The notes beneath the pieces are model-generated. The model had not been told where the DNA came from, did not search any database, and saw only the letters and a list, made by a program, of their open reading frames with translations. Of a DNA stretch of 64,000 nucleotides, positions 43,009 to 51,368 are shown piece after piece (the stretch's first letter is position 1; each line of letters begins with the position of its first letter). Both the position numbers and the translations under genes were made by a program. The stretch spans positions 313,356 to 377,355 of the forward strand of contig NZ_PGFZ01000003.1 of assembly GCF_002923755.1 (NCBI RefSeq), in the 5' to 3' direction. The DNA comes from Methylovulum psychrotolerans (GTDB lineage: Bacteria; Pseudomonadota; Gammaproteobacteria; Methylococcales; Methylomonadaceae).

Positions 43009-43740
43009 TCAACCTACCGTCCGTCGGAACTGGCGGAAGTATCCAGTCAGGTGTTGGTATAATTCCGCCACCCAAGGCGGCTGGGCGTGGTTAGGCAAGG
43101 CCTTGAGGCGCGGGTCGGACGGGGCGATGGCGACGGCGATATTGGTTTTGCCGATGGTCGCCGCCAATACGAACAACTCCTCAATCGCCTCGTCGCCCAT
43201 CGCCAAACAACCGACCGATTGGGCTTTGCCGTGGATAAAGATATTGCTGCCGGGCTGGTGGCGTTGTTCGGCGGCGGCGTGTTGCAAATCGAAAGCGTTA
43301 GGGTAGTTGAGCTTCATCGACAAATGGAAGGCGCTGTTGGGGTTTAGCCCTGCTATGCCATAAAACCCCTCCGGCACTTGCCGATCCCCTTCCAGGCGTT
43401 TCGGCCCTGCCGTGCCGCTTAAGGCTTTAATCGGGTAAGTGCGGATGAACGCCCACCCTGCTGGGGTTTGCGCCCATAGTTCCAGAGTCGCGCTGTCCTT
43501 AATGCCCAGCAAGGCAATTTTCGGCGGCGGATAAGCCACCCCCGCCGCCTGAAAATACGGCTCTAACCGCGCCCGCGCCGGCTCGCCGTAGTCCGCCAGC
43601 ACCCCTTCCACCGTTTGTTTAATACCCGTCATATCCTGATACACCGGCACCCAAAGCGACCGCCCATAAAATACCAGCCCGGCAAGTGCCGCCAGGCCGA
43701 TAAGCCCTACCCCGATAAGAAAACGCCATTTTTTCGACAT
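43009..43740 (-). CDS. L,D-transpeptidase (YkuD domain, YafK-like)
   Basis: The product has 243 residues. A signal anchor lies near residues 8-26 (LIGVGLIGLAALAGLVFYG). The catalytic block IFIHGKAQSVGCLAMGDEAIEELF contains the YkuD HxxxxSxGC pattern with the nucleophile Cys. It is periplasmic or membrane-tethered and modifies peptidoglycan or attached lipoproteins through non-classical cross-links. Confidence 0.85.
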   Translation of the reverse strand: MSKKWRFLIGVGLIGLAALAGLVFYGRSLWVPVYQDMTGIKQTVEGVLADYGEPARARLEPYFQAAGVAYPPPKIALLGIKDSATLELWAQTPAGWAFIRTYPIKALSGTAGPKRLEGDRQVPEGFYGIAGLNPNSAFHLSMKLNYPNAFDLQHAAAEQRHQPGSNIFIHGKAQSVGCLAMGDEAIEELFVLAATIGKTNIAVAIAPSDPRLKALPNHAQPPWVAELYQHLTGYFRQFRRTVG

Positions 43741-43777
43741 GCCAGTTATTGAGTGTATACATTATTATCGTGAGGCC

Positions 43778-43825
43778 GGAGCGCGGGCATCTTGCCCGCT
43801 CTTGCGGGCAAGATGCCCGCGCTCC
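43778..43825. repeat. REP-like perfect palindrome, copy 2
   Basis: It has the same 22-bp stem as the copy at 38266-38315, here with loop TCTT. It lies 37 bases upstream of the L,D-transpeptidase start in a 358-bp gap. The rest of that gap holds the second AT-rich leader repeat and no recognisable gene. Confidence 0.9.
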
Positions 43826-44098
43826 CCGCTTTTGCCAAGCTAAAAACCACTTTTCGCAGACTATACAACAAAAAAACCAGTAATAACATTAATTATTACT
43901 ATCTATGCAAGCGGTGCCTTATAAGTGCCATTGGGCAATCTGTTGATATTAAAGCTAAAAAACGTAAAGGAGCCGCACTTAAGCGGGATGGCCGCTGTGC
44001 TGTTACCTTAGGCGGCATTGCCCGTTTTGCGCCTTACCGCTATGATTAGGGCTTACAAGACAAGTCTGTCCGCTTAGCCAGACTAACAACGGGGGAGT

Positions 44099-44770
44099 AT
44101 GAGATACACAGGGCAACTGGATACTTGGCAAGACGATAGGGGCTTTGGTTTTATTAGGCCTGATTTGGGCGGTGGGCGGCTGTTTGTCCATGCCACTGCT
44201 TTCCAAAACCGCTTGCGCCGCCCCGCAGTGGGCGATATTGTTTCTTATGAGATAGTTGACGATGGCAACGGCAAGCGGCAAGCCTTAGTGGTGGTGTATG
44301 CAGGCGAACGGCTGCGGCAGGTGCAGTCATCGGTGCGTCCACGCGAGCTGATGATTGTCGGGCTCGTGGCGGCGGCTTTCCTGTTGGCTGTGGTTTGGCT
44401 GGGCAGGTCGGGGCAGTTGCCTTGGCCATTGGTTTGGCTATACTTAGGCGCGAGCCCAGTGGCTTTTGTAATGTATTGGCTGGACAAATCGGCGGCGCGG
44501 CGCGGGCGTTGGCGTACCCAAGAAAGCTCATTATTGCTGTGCGGTTTAGTCGGCGGTTGGCCGGGTGCGTTCGTGGCGCAACGCTTGTTCCGGCACAAAT
44601 CCGCCAAACTCCCCTTTCAGCTCTGTTTCTGGGCGACAGTGCTGGTCAATATCGGTGCGCTAGGTTGGGCGTTAAGTCCGGCGGGTGTGGGCAAGTTGTC
44701 TGTGTTAATAGCGGCCAGCAGGGAAGCGCTACTGCGGATGCTCAAATTATTGCTTATTTTGTTGCAATAA
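44099..44770 (+). CDS. Cold-shock domain fused to DUF1294 membrane domain
   Basis: The product has 223 residues. Residues 1-70 are a cold-shock-type OB fold (GQLDTWQDDRGFGFIRPDLGGGRLFVHATAF) with RNP-like aromatic residues. Residues about 80-205 hold helices of the DUF1294 type (SPVAFVMYWLDKSAARRGRWRTQESSLLL, then FVAQRLFRHKSAKLPFQ). This is a known bacterial fusion; it would place nucleic-acid binding at the inner membrane. Confidence 0.85.
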   Translation: MRYTGQLDTWQDDRGFGFIRPDLGGGRLFVHATAFQNRLRRPAVGDIVSYEIVDDGNGKRQALVVVYAGERLRQVQSSVRPRELMIVGLVAAAFLLAVVWLGRSGQLPWPLVWLYLGASPVAFVMYWLDKSAARRGRWRTQESSLLLCGLVGGWPGAFVAQRLFRHKSAKLPFQLCFWATVLVNIGALGWALSPAGVGKLSVLIAASREALLRMLKLLLILLQ

Positions 44771-44860
44771 CAAAGGACAGTAAGGGTTATCCTATAAACC
44801 TGACAGATAATATGGCAAATTTTTTTGTTTTCAACAAGTGCAACTACCCAAGAGGATTCA

Positions 44861-45625
44861 ATGATGGCTGATGATTATACGCGCATAGCAATTGTAACTG
44901 GCGCGACCTCCGGTATTGGTGAGGCTACGGCGCGGAAGCTGGTCGCTTCCGGTTTCGGCGTGGTCGGCAGTGGCCGTAATGCTGCCAAATTGGCCGAACT
45001 TGAGCAAGAGCTGGGGGCGGCGTTTTGCGGGGTGGCGGGTGATGCCGCCGATCCGGCGGTGATCGGGCAATTGTTCACCAGTGCATACAGCCATTTTGGC
45101 AAGCCCGCTGATATTGTGGTCGCCAACGCCGGGCGCGGCTTGGGCGGGTCGGTCAAGGATGCCGATTTGACGCAATTTGCCGACGTGGTCAACATCAATA
45201 TCACCGGCACACTGGCCTTGCTGCAAAAGGCCGCGCAGGACATGCTGGCTTGGCAACAACCCGCTTACCCAAAATCGGCGGCGGATATTGTCATTGTCGG
45301 TTCGGTGGTCGGACGGAACGTTTCGCCGTTTAGCGCGGTTTATGGTTCGACCAAGTTCGCCGTCCATGCTTTGGCCGAAGGGCTGCGGCGCGAGGTGGGG
45401 CCTAAAGGTATCCGCGTTTCGCTGGTGGAGCCGGGGATTGTGCTGAGCGGCTTCCAAGCGGCGGCCAATTACAGTGACGAGATGGTGCAGGGCTTTGAGG
45501 ATAGGTGGGGGCCGTTGTTAATCGGCGATGACGTGGCCAATGCCATTCACTACATCGTCACGCAACCGCCGCATGTGCATATCAGCGACATTATGATCCG
45601 CCCGACCCGTCAGGATTATCCTTAA
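44861..45625 (+). CDS. SDR-family NAD(P)-dependent oxidoreductase
   Basis: The product has 254 residues. The cofactor motif TGATSGIG, the NAG motif ANAGRGLGG, catalytic Ser in VGSVVGRN and YGSTKFAVHALAEG (YxxxK) define a classical short-chain dehydrogenase. AGAGGA precedes ATG 44861; an upstream in-frame ATG at 44825 lacks such a site. Substrate unknown. Confidence 0.9.
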   Translation: MMADDYTRIAIVTGATSGIGEATARKLVASGFGVVGSGRNAAKLAELEQELGAAFCGVAGDAADPAVIGQLFTSAYSHFGKPADIVVANAGRGLGGSVKDADLTQFADVVNINITGTLALLQKAAQDMLAWQQPAYPKSAADIVIVGSVVGRNVSPFSAVYGSTKFAVHALAEGLRREVGPKGIRVSLVEPGIVLSGFQAAANYSDEMVQGFEDRWGPLLIGDDVANAIHYIVTQPPHVHISDIMIRPTRQDYP

Positions 45626-45679
45626 TAGGGCAAAAACATCCTACTCCTTGGTAGCCAAAATCCACTACAAAGAGGCATT

Positions 45680-46162
45680 ATGCTTAAGCATCTGTTATTG
45701 ATAGGGCTGTTATTCTCCGGCACTTGTGCCGCTAAAGACATTACCTATAGCACTTATGAAAACGGGGCGGCGGAGTACTCGGTCGCCATTCCTGACGGCA
45801 TCTTATACGGCCAAGGCGAATCCGGCAACCACATGGGGCAAGTGTTCAAGTCGGAGGACATGGATGCGGTGTTGTTTACCTACGGTGAGGGTAATATCGA
45901 TGACAAAGGCATTGACGCGTTATTTTTTGATGCCTTACACCCGGACGATAAGGCAGAGCGGGTATTTGTCTATCAGGCGAAAGGTGACGACTGGTTTGTG
46001 GTCACGGGTTTTTATAAACAGGAGGTGTTTTATCAAAAAACCTTGGTTAAAAAGGATAGCTTACTGAAGACGATCTATTTTACCTACCCCAAGGCAAAAA
46101 AGGCATTGTATGACAAGATTACCAGCCATATCGCCAAGTCTTTTAAGAATTGGTATGAATGA
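45680..46162 (+). CDS. Hypothetical secreted protein
   Basis: The product has 160 residues with a signal peptide (LLLIGLLFSGTCAA) and a mature domain rich in aromatic beta-strands (YSTYENGAAEYSVAIPDGILYGQGE, VFVYQAKGDDWFVVTGFY). I do not recognise the family. RBS-like AGAGGC precedes the ATG. The following gene is also secreted and starts 41 bases later, so they may be a pair. Confidence 0.6.
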   Translation: MLKHLLLIGLLFSGTCAAKDITYSTYENGAAEYSVAIPDGILYGQGESGNHMGQVFKSEDMDAVLFTYGEGNIDDKGIDALFFDALHPDDKAERVFVYQAKGDDWFVVTGFYKQEVFYQKTLVKKDSLLKTIYFTYPKAKKALYDKITSHIAKSFKNWYE

Positions 46163-46203
46163 GCAAGGCGCGTTTAATCCACTTTTTATGCCAAGGAAAT
46201 AAA

Positions 46204-47010
46204 ATGAAAAATAGCCGGATTGGGTTATTCTCCTTAAAGCCAATTAGAAATCATCAATCAACGCCCAACTGTACGCGGTTATTGGTATTTGCTTTGTTAG
46301 CGGTGCTGGCCCCGTCTAGCCATGCCGAATGCGAAATGTATAAGATGCTAGACTTGCCGCCCATCAACGTGCCCAAACTGGCGATGCACGGCAATACGGC
46401 GGCGGCGTTTGTGCCCGCCCAGTGGCGGCTGGTGGACAAGGTCGAGAGCGATTTTAACGGCGACAAGCTCGCCGATTTGGCTCTGGTCATTGTCGGCACC
46501 GACCCCCGCAACATTTTTAAGCATGATTGCCCTGAATCGCCTGATTTGGAGGACGTAGACGCTAACCCCCATGGCCTGATTGTCGCACTCCGGCAACAAG
46601 GCGGTTATCGGCGGGTGGCGCAAGACTTCGTCCTGATCCCGCGCCCGCAGAGTATGGAAAACGATCAGCCTTATGACTCATTGGCGGTCAAAAAAGGGGT
46701 TTTACATCTGGTTTATAACGATAACCCCTCATGGCGGCCAAGGGTGGATACCCGCACCTACTTGTTCCGCTTTGAAAAAGGCTGCATGAGGCTGATAGGC
46801 CTTGAAGGGAAATATTTAGAAGGCCCTTACATAACGGCTACGGTCAGCACCAACTTCTTGACCGGCAAAACCATCAGCTCTTCCGTCAGTGAACACACGC
46901 CGTACTCGGAACAAACGCATAAGCTCAAATCCAACCCGCTGTACTGCCTAGGCAACAACAAGATGCCGGAAGCGTTTAAAGAAGAGATGGGGGAGGACAG
47001 CTTCCAATAG
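46204..47010 (+). CDS. Hypothetical secreted protein with an FG-GAP/VCBS-like segment
   Basis: The product has 268 residues. The signal peptide ends near PSSHA. The segment VESDFNGDKLADLALVIVG has the DxNxDxxxDL calcium-binding spacing of FG-GAP/VCBS repeats, present once. AAGGAA precedes ATG 46204; the earlier ATG at 46159 would overlap the upstream gene and spoil the signal peptide. Function unknown. Confidence 0.65.
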   Translation: MKNSRIGLFSLKPIRNHQSTPNCTRLLVFALLAVLAPSSHAECEMYKMLDLPPINVPKLAMHGNTAAAFVPAQWRLVDKVESDFNGDKLADLALVIVGTDPRNIFKHDCPESPDLEDVDANPHGLIVALRQQGGYRRVAQDFVLIPRPQSMENDQPYDSLAVKKGVLHLVYNDNPSWRPRVDTRTYLFRFEKGCMRLIGLEGKYLEGPYITATVSTNFLTGKTISSSVSEHTPYSEQTHKLKSNPLYCLGNNKMPEAFKEEMGEDSFQ

Positions 47011-47019
47011 GCATCATCA

Positions 47020-47310
47020 GCTAACGTTAAGATTGTTAACCTAGTCCCGTTTAAAATAGCCCAAAAAGCCCTGCCGGGTTTGACCACCCGCGTGCAGAAT
47101 TATTATTTTGCCAGAATGATGGCCTTGGGGATTATTGACAAAACCATCTATGCCGAAATGCCGCCGCGCGTGGAGTATTATTTGACCGACTACGGGTTGC
47201 GCATTTTTGAGATACTTAAATATATTAAAGCCGTGCAAAAGGATATTGAAGCGGAGCTTGAGCTGGAAAATGCCGAAGGGTTGGGTACTTTTTTGACTGT
47301 TAGGGATTAA
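47020..47310 (+). pseudogene. HxlR-type winged-helix regulator remnant
   Basis: The frame encodes the C-terminal two-thirds of an HxlR-like winged helix (ALPGLTTRVQNYYFARMMALGIIDKTIYAEMPPRVEYYLTDYG, then an extended helix). The N-terminal helix with the conserved Cys and the GKWT segment is missing, and no good start or ribosome-binding site exists; GTTAACCTAG interrupts upstream. The remaining 76-residue ORF from TTG or GTG could still be expressed, but I consider it decayed. Confidence 0.6.
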
Positions 47311-47410
47311 AAAACCATCGGATTTATTTTTTAAACAAAGGTTTCTGCTGCGGCCATTTGGTGGCGGCACTGCCTTTACCGTTCATTAAACCTTAGTGGA
47401 GGAAAATACA

Positions 47411-47809
47411 ATGTATAAAGGCAGTTGTTTGTGTGGGGCAGTGCAGTATGAGCTTCAAGGTGATTTAGGGGCTGCCGTTTATTGCCATTGTTCGCGCTGT
47501 AGGAAGGCCAGCGGGTCGGCGTTTGCTTCTAACGCGCCAGTGTCCGCAGCCTTATTCAGGCTGGTCGAAGGTACGGATCAGCTCAAAGCCTTCAGTACGC
47601 CGGAAGGGGTACACCGCTATTTTTGTTCAGTATGCGGGTCGCCGATCTACAGCCAACGCGAGCAATTCCCTGACGTGCTGCGGTTGCGGCTGGGTACTTT
47701 GGACACCGTTATCAGCCAAGGCCCGCAAGCGCACATCTATGTTGGCTCAAAAGCGCAGTGGTACGACATCCACGATGATTTACCCCAACATCCCGAACGG
47801 GCGGTTTAG
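47411..47809 (+). CDS. GFA-family (CENP-V/glutathione-dependent formaldehyde-activating-like) zinc protein
   Basis: The product has 132 residues. Zinc-binding cysteines occur in the family order: CLCGAVQ, YCHCSRCRKASGSAF, and FCSVCGSP. Gfa proteins can speed formaldehyde conjugation with glutathione, which would suit a methanotroph, but many members of the family have other or unknown substrates. TGGAGG precedes ATG 47411. Confidence 0.85.
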   Translation: MYKGSCLCGAVQYELQGDLGAAVYCHCSRCRKASGSAFASNAPVSAALFRLVEGTDQLKAFSTPEGVHRYFCSVCGSPIYSQREQFPDVLRLRLGTLDTVISQGPQAHIYVGSKAQWYDIHDDLPQHPERAV

Positions 47810-47857
47810 GCGTTGCCATTACTGGCTCACCCGCTCTCTGGTTTGGGTAGCGGGGCT

Positions 47858-48406
47858 TTACGCCAGCCCCAATTTTTTCGCCGCAATCAACACCCCAATC
47901 ACAGTCAAACTGTCCTTCACCTCGTTACGGTAAACCATCCCCAGCAATTCGCTAAAGGGGATTTTTTTCACCACCAGTTCTTCGGTCTCTTCCGGTTCGG
48001 CTTCGCCGAAGCTTAGCCCGGTCGCCAGATAAATATAGGCCCGCTCGTTGGTAATGGAGTTGCTGGTGTTAAATTCATAAATCATCTCCCAGTTTTCGGC
48101 GCTGATGCCGGTTTCTTCGGCCAGTTCGCGCTGGGCGGAGGCCAGGACGGTGGCGGCTTTGTTGCCGCCGCCTTCGGGGATTTCCCAGCTATATTCTTCC
48201 AGCGGGAAGCGGTATTGGCCGACGATGTAGGTGTTGCCTTCGCTGTCTATGGGGATAATGCCGATGGCCCAGTTTTTAAAGTCCACGGTGGCATACATGC
48301 CGGGAGTGCCGGTGGGGGTGATGACATCGTGGTAGTCTATGCGTATCCACGGATTTTCGTAGATCAGCTTGTCGCTCAGGATTTGCCAGGGGCCGCGTTT
48401 GGTCAT
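47858..48406 (-). CDS. Nudix hydrolase, ADP-ribose pyrophosphatase-like
   Basis: The product has 182 residues. The Nudix box is seen as EGGGNKAATVLASAQRELAEETGI; the catalytic REL-x-EE-x-G core is intact, while the upstream Glu of the GX5E motif is Ala, a change seen in some ADP-ribose-type members. The substrate-domain strand YIVGQYRFPLEEYSWEIPEG supports NUDT5/ADPRase type. I start at 48406 (MTKRGPWQIL); an ATG at 48442 would add 12 residues of unclear character. Confidence 0.85.
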   Translation of the reverse strand: MTKRGPWQILSDKLIYENPWIRIDYHDVITPTGTPGMYATVDFKNWAIGIIPIDSEGNTYIVGQYRFPLEEYSWEIPEGGGNKAATVLASAQRELAEETGISAENWEMIYEFNTSNSITNERAYIYLATGLSFGEAEPEETEELVVKKIPFSELLGMVYRNEVKDSLTVIGVLIAAKKLGLA

Positions 48407-48519
48407 GGTGGGTATCAGGGTAGGGTGAGTGGGCACAGGCATTCTTTAATGCTGTGGTTACGCGCTATTGCGTATAAAATAGGCGGTTAGTATTTTGCTT
48501 TTTTCGCTATTAGGTTTTC

Positions 48520-49134
48520 ATGACAATCGGCACCCTTTACATTATTGCCGCACCGTCGGGTGCGGGCAAAACCAGTTTGGTCAAACAACTGGTGGCGGAT
48601 ACCGCCAATCTGACCGTGTCCATCTCCCATACCACCCGCGCGATGCGTCCGGGCGAGACGGACGGGCAGGATTATTATTTCGTGTCCGTGGCCACGTTTC
48701 AAGCCATGCTCGCCGGGCAGGCCTTTTTGGAACACGCGCAAGTGTTCGATAATTTCTATGGCACGGCCCGGCAGACGGTGCAGGATAACCTTAACCAAGG
48801 CTTGGACGTGATTTTGGAAATCGACTGGCAGGGGGCGCAGCAGATTAAGCGCCTGCTGCCCGACAGCCTCGGTATCTTTATCCTGCCGCCGTCCATTGCC
48901 GTGCTGGAGCAACGCCTGCGCGGGCGCGGTCAGGATGACGAAGCGATTATCGCCCGGCGGATGCGCGATGCGGTCGCCGAAATGAGCCATTACCGCGAGT
49001 TTGATTATCTGGTGGTCAACGATGACTTTGCCCTGGCTTTGCAGGAGCTAAAAAGCATTATTACCAGCCAACGGTTGCTGCGCGTCCGGCAAGAGCAGCA
49101 ATGCCAGGCTTTATTGGCGGCGTTGCTGTCTTGA
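48520..49134 (+). CDS. gmk: Guanylate kinase
   Basis: The 204-residue product has the P-loop APSGAGKTSL, the GMP-binding SHTTRAMRPGETDGQDYYF and the EIDWQGAQQIK strand, all at family positions. It phosphorylates GMP to GDP. It is followed by rimO 42 bases later on the same strand; rpoZ, the common neighbour, is absent. Confidence 0.96.
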   Translation: MTIGTLYIIAAPSGAGKTSLVKQLVADTANLTVSISHTTRAMRPGETDGQDYYFVSVATFQAMLAGQAFLEHAQVFDNFYGTARQTVQDNLNQGLDVILEIDWQGAQQIKRLLPDSLGIFILPPSIAVLEQRLRGRGQDDEAIIARRMRDAVAEMSHYREFDYLVVNDDFALALQELKSIITSQRLLRVRQEQQCQALLAALLS

Positions 49135-49176
49135 TCCCCTTTTTTATTTTCCCTACCGCTTAACTTTAATACATTT

Positions 49177-50490
49177 ATGACATATACGCCAACAGTGGGT
49201 TTTATCAGTTTAGGTTGCCCTAAAGCCCTGGTCGATAGCGAGCGCATTTTGACCCAATTGCGCACCGACGGTTACACCATTTCCCCCACTTATCAAAATG
49301 CCGATCTGGTGGTCGTCAATACCTGCGGCTTTATCGATGCGGCGGTGGCGGAGTCTTTGGACAGCATCGGCGAGGCTTTGGCGGAAAATGGCCGGGTTAT
49401 CGTCACGGGGTGCTTGGGGGCGCGTGAGGATGAGATCCGGGCGCGGCATCCGCAAGTGCTGAAAGTTACCGGAGCCCATGCCATTGACGAGGTGGTGGCT
49501 TCGGTGCGCGAGCATTTGCCGCCGCGCCATGACCCGTTCACCAGCCTGTTGCCGCCCCAAGGCGTTAAGCTGACCCCTAGCCATTATGCCTATCTGAAAA
49601 TCTCCGAAGGCTGTAACCACCGCTGCACGTTTTGCATTATCCCATCCATGCGCGGCGATTTGGTCAGCCGTCCGGTCGATGATGTGCTGGTGGAGGCCGA
49701 GCGTTTGGCGCAAGCGGGCGTTAAAGAATTGCTGGTGGTGTCGCAAGACACCAGTGCTTATGGCTTGGATGTCAAATATCAGCCGCGTGACTGGCGCGGG
49801 CGCAGTGTGCAAACCCGGTTTTACGATTTGGCCGAAGCCTTGGGCGATTTGGGTATCTGGGTGCGGATGCACTATGTTTACCCCTATCCGCATGTCGATG
49901 ACGTGATCCCCTTGATGGCGGCGGGCAAGATATTGCCGTATTTGGACATCCCTTTCCAACATGCCAACCCGCGCATTTTAAAGCTGATGAAGCGTCCGGC
50001 GGCGAGCCAGAACAATCTGGAACGCATTAAGGCTTGGCGGAGTGTTTGCCCCGACATTACCTTGCGCAGCACCTTTATTGTCGGCTTTCCTGGCGAAACC
50101 GAGCAGGACTTTACCGAATTATTGGATTTTTTAAGCGAAGCCCAGTTAGACCGGGTCGGCTGTTTTGCCTATTCGCCCGTGCGCGGCGCTGCCGCTAACG
50201 ATTTGCCGGATGCGGTGCCGGAAGCATTGAAACAAGAACGTCTGGCGCGGTTTATGGCGCACCAAGAGGCCATCAGTGCGCAGCGTCTGCAACAGCGGGT
50301 CGGGCGGATTGAGACGGTGTTAGTGGATGAAGTGGTCGAAGAAGGGGCGGTCGCCAGAAGCCGCGCCGATGCGCCGGACATTGACGGGCAGGTGTTTATT
50401 GACGGGGCCACGCACCTGAAAGTCGGTGATTTTGTCCAAGTCGAGTTGGAAGAGGCCGACGAGCATGATATGTGGGGGCATTTGGTGTAG
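49177..50490 (+). CDS. rimO: Ribosomal protein S12 methylthiotransferase RimO
   Basis: The product has 437 residues. The N-terminal UPF0004 domain has three cluster cysteines (SLGCPK, VNTCGF, TGCLGA). The radical SAM motif CNHRCTFC, the substrate barrel and a C-terminal TRAM domain ([24 protein letters not shown]) follow. It adds a methylthio group to an Asp of S12. Full length, no gaps. Confidence 0.97.
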   Translation: MTYTPTVGFISLGCPKALVDSERILTQLRTDGYTISPTYQNADLVVVNTCGFIDAAVAESLDSIGEALAENGRVIVTGCLGAREDEIRARHPQVLKVTGAHAIDEVVASVREHLPPRHDPFTSLLPPQGVKLTPSHYAYLKISEGCNHRCTFCIIPSMRGDLVSRPVDDVLVEAERLAQAGVKELLVVSQDTSAYGLDVKYQPRDWRGRSVQTRFYDLAEALGDLGIWVRMHYVYPYPHVDDVIPLMAAGKILPYLDIPFQHANPRILKLMKRPAASQNNLERIKAWRSVCPDITLRSTFIVGFPGETEQDFTELLDFLSEAQLDRVGCFAYSPVRGAAANDLPDAVPEALKQERLARFMAHQEAISAQRLQQRVGRIETVLVDEVVEEGAVARSRADAPDIDGQVFIDGATHLKVGDFVQVELEEADEHDMWGHLV

Positions 50491-50604
50491 GTGGTTCTGG
50501 GGGTTATTGCCCTGATCGGCGTGCAAAGGCTTTAGCCTTTGCACGATGGCTTATCCGTGCGTATGCCCTGCGAAAGTCGGCCACCACTTCTAAAGCCAAT
50601 TATC

Positions 50605-50778
50605 CTAAACCCTATCTTGCCGCTTATCAGCTTGGCAAGCCAACAGCCTATAACCTTCAATGCGTTCGGCGATTATCTCTTTAATGGCATGGTCTTCACA
50701 GGCTTGAAGCAGACCCTGTTCGGCAAGAAAATCATCAAATGTCTCGTCGCTTACGCTGCTTTTTTTGCATTGTTCCAT
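50605..50778 (-). CDS. Small XRE-antitoxin-like protein, apparently lacking its HTH
   Basis: The 57-residue protein reads MEQCKKSSVSDETFDDFLAE, then QGLLQACEDHAIKEIIA. This N-terminal pattern (FDDFL-x2-QGLL, charged, AIKxxIA) resembles HigA-like XRE antitoxins, but the protein ends about where their helix-turn-helix would begin. GGGAGG lies 7 bases before the ATG. It starts 29 bases from a 205-bp inverted-repeat element, which now occupies its upstream region; no toxin partner is seen. Confidence 0.6.
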   Translation of the reverse strand: MEQCKKSSVSDETFDDFLAEQGLLQACEDHAIKEIIAERIEGYRLLACQADKRQDRV

Positions 50779-50806
50779 CACATTACCTCCCGTGCCAGAT
50801 TAAATA

Positions 50807-51011
50807 CTCGATAATCAATTTTTTCATAAAGCCACCTCTATAGTGGGCAAGATTAGTGAAGAGCTAAGGCTTATCAAAGTGGACGGCTCCCTCCCCTGAT
50901 GGGGAGGGAGACGGACTCCGTTACAATTTATTGTTTTTAATTAACTTATTCATATTTTCAATATCCGGTAGCTGAGCTATTTATCCGAATGTTAAAAACT
51001 TGAACATCAAG
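50807..51011. mobile_element. Family B inverted-repeat element (MITE-like), 205 bp
   Basis: The left end is CTCGATAATCAATTTTTTC and the right end, inverted, is CTTGATGTTCAAGTTTTT. A 5-bp direct repeat AAATA flanks it (50802-50806 and 51012-51016). The centre is CTCCCTCCCCTGATGGGGAG. Its sides match the 387-bp element at 60996-61382. There is no coding capacity. Confidence 0.85.
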
Positions 51012-51076
51012 AAATAGAAAATAGATGCGCACTTATTTTTTGGTTTGTCACCAAGACCGCCGCTTTCCGCCAGGCG

Positions 51077-51111
51077 AAAAAAAACCCAGCCCGAGGGCTG
51101 GGTTTTTTTTT
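51077..51111. terminator. Bidirectional hairpin terminator
   Basis: The stem ACCCAGCCC/GGGCTGGGT has a run of A on one side and nine T on the other. It lies just downstream of the small lipoprotein gene on the minus strand. Confidence 0.9.
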
Positions 51112-51127
51112 GCTTCAAAGCGTTTGC

Positions 51128-51241
51128 TTACAGTTCGATTGAACTAGAAACTTTTTGTTTTGAACCATCTGGATCATCCATACAGCCAGACAAGCCAACA
51201 ACCATCAATGCCATAGCCAAAAGTGCTAGAATTTTTTTCAT
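51128..51241 (-). CDS. Small lipoprotein, 37 residues
   Basis: The frame encodes MKKILALLAMALMVVGLSGC followed by 17 polar residues. It is a typical signal peptide with the lipobox LSGC, so the mature lipidated peptide is only 18 residues long. TTGGAGG precedes the ATG by 8 bases, and a strong terminator follows the stop. The gene unit is therefore complete despite its size. Function unknown; such minimal lipoproteins are often missed in annotation. Confidence 0.8.
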   Translation of the reverse strand: MKKILALLAMALMVVGLSGCMDDPDGSKQKVSSSIEL

Positions 51242-51368
51242 AATATTATCCTCCAAAGGGGTTTAACTTATTTTATTTATTGTGCGTCAATGTATGAAAG
51301 CACGGGCAATTTATATCATGGCTCAGGGATTCATGCAATAATTAAAGTCATTTGCTTTATTGGCCGCT

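Noticed and set aside
44395-44871. A second ORF overlapping the cold-shock/DUF1294 gene as evidence of a frameshift
   Set aside because: The main frame keeps the DUF1294 motifs to its end; the overlapping frame has none.
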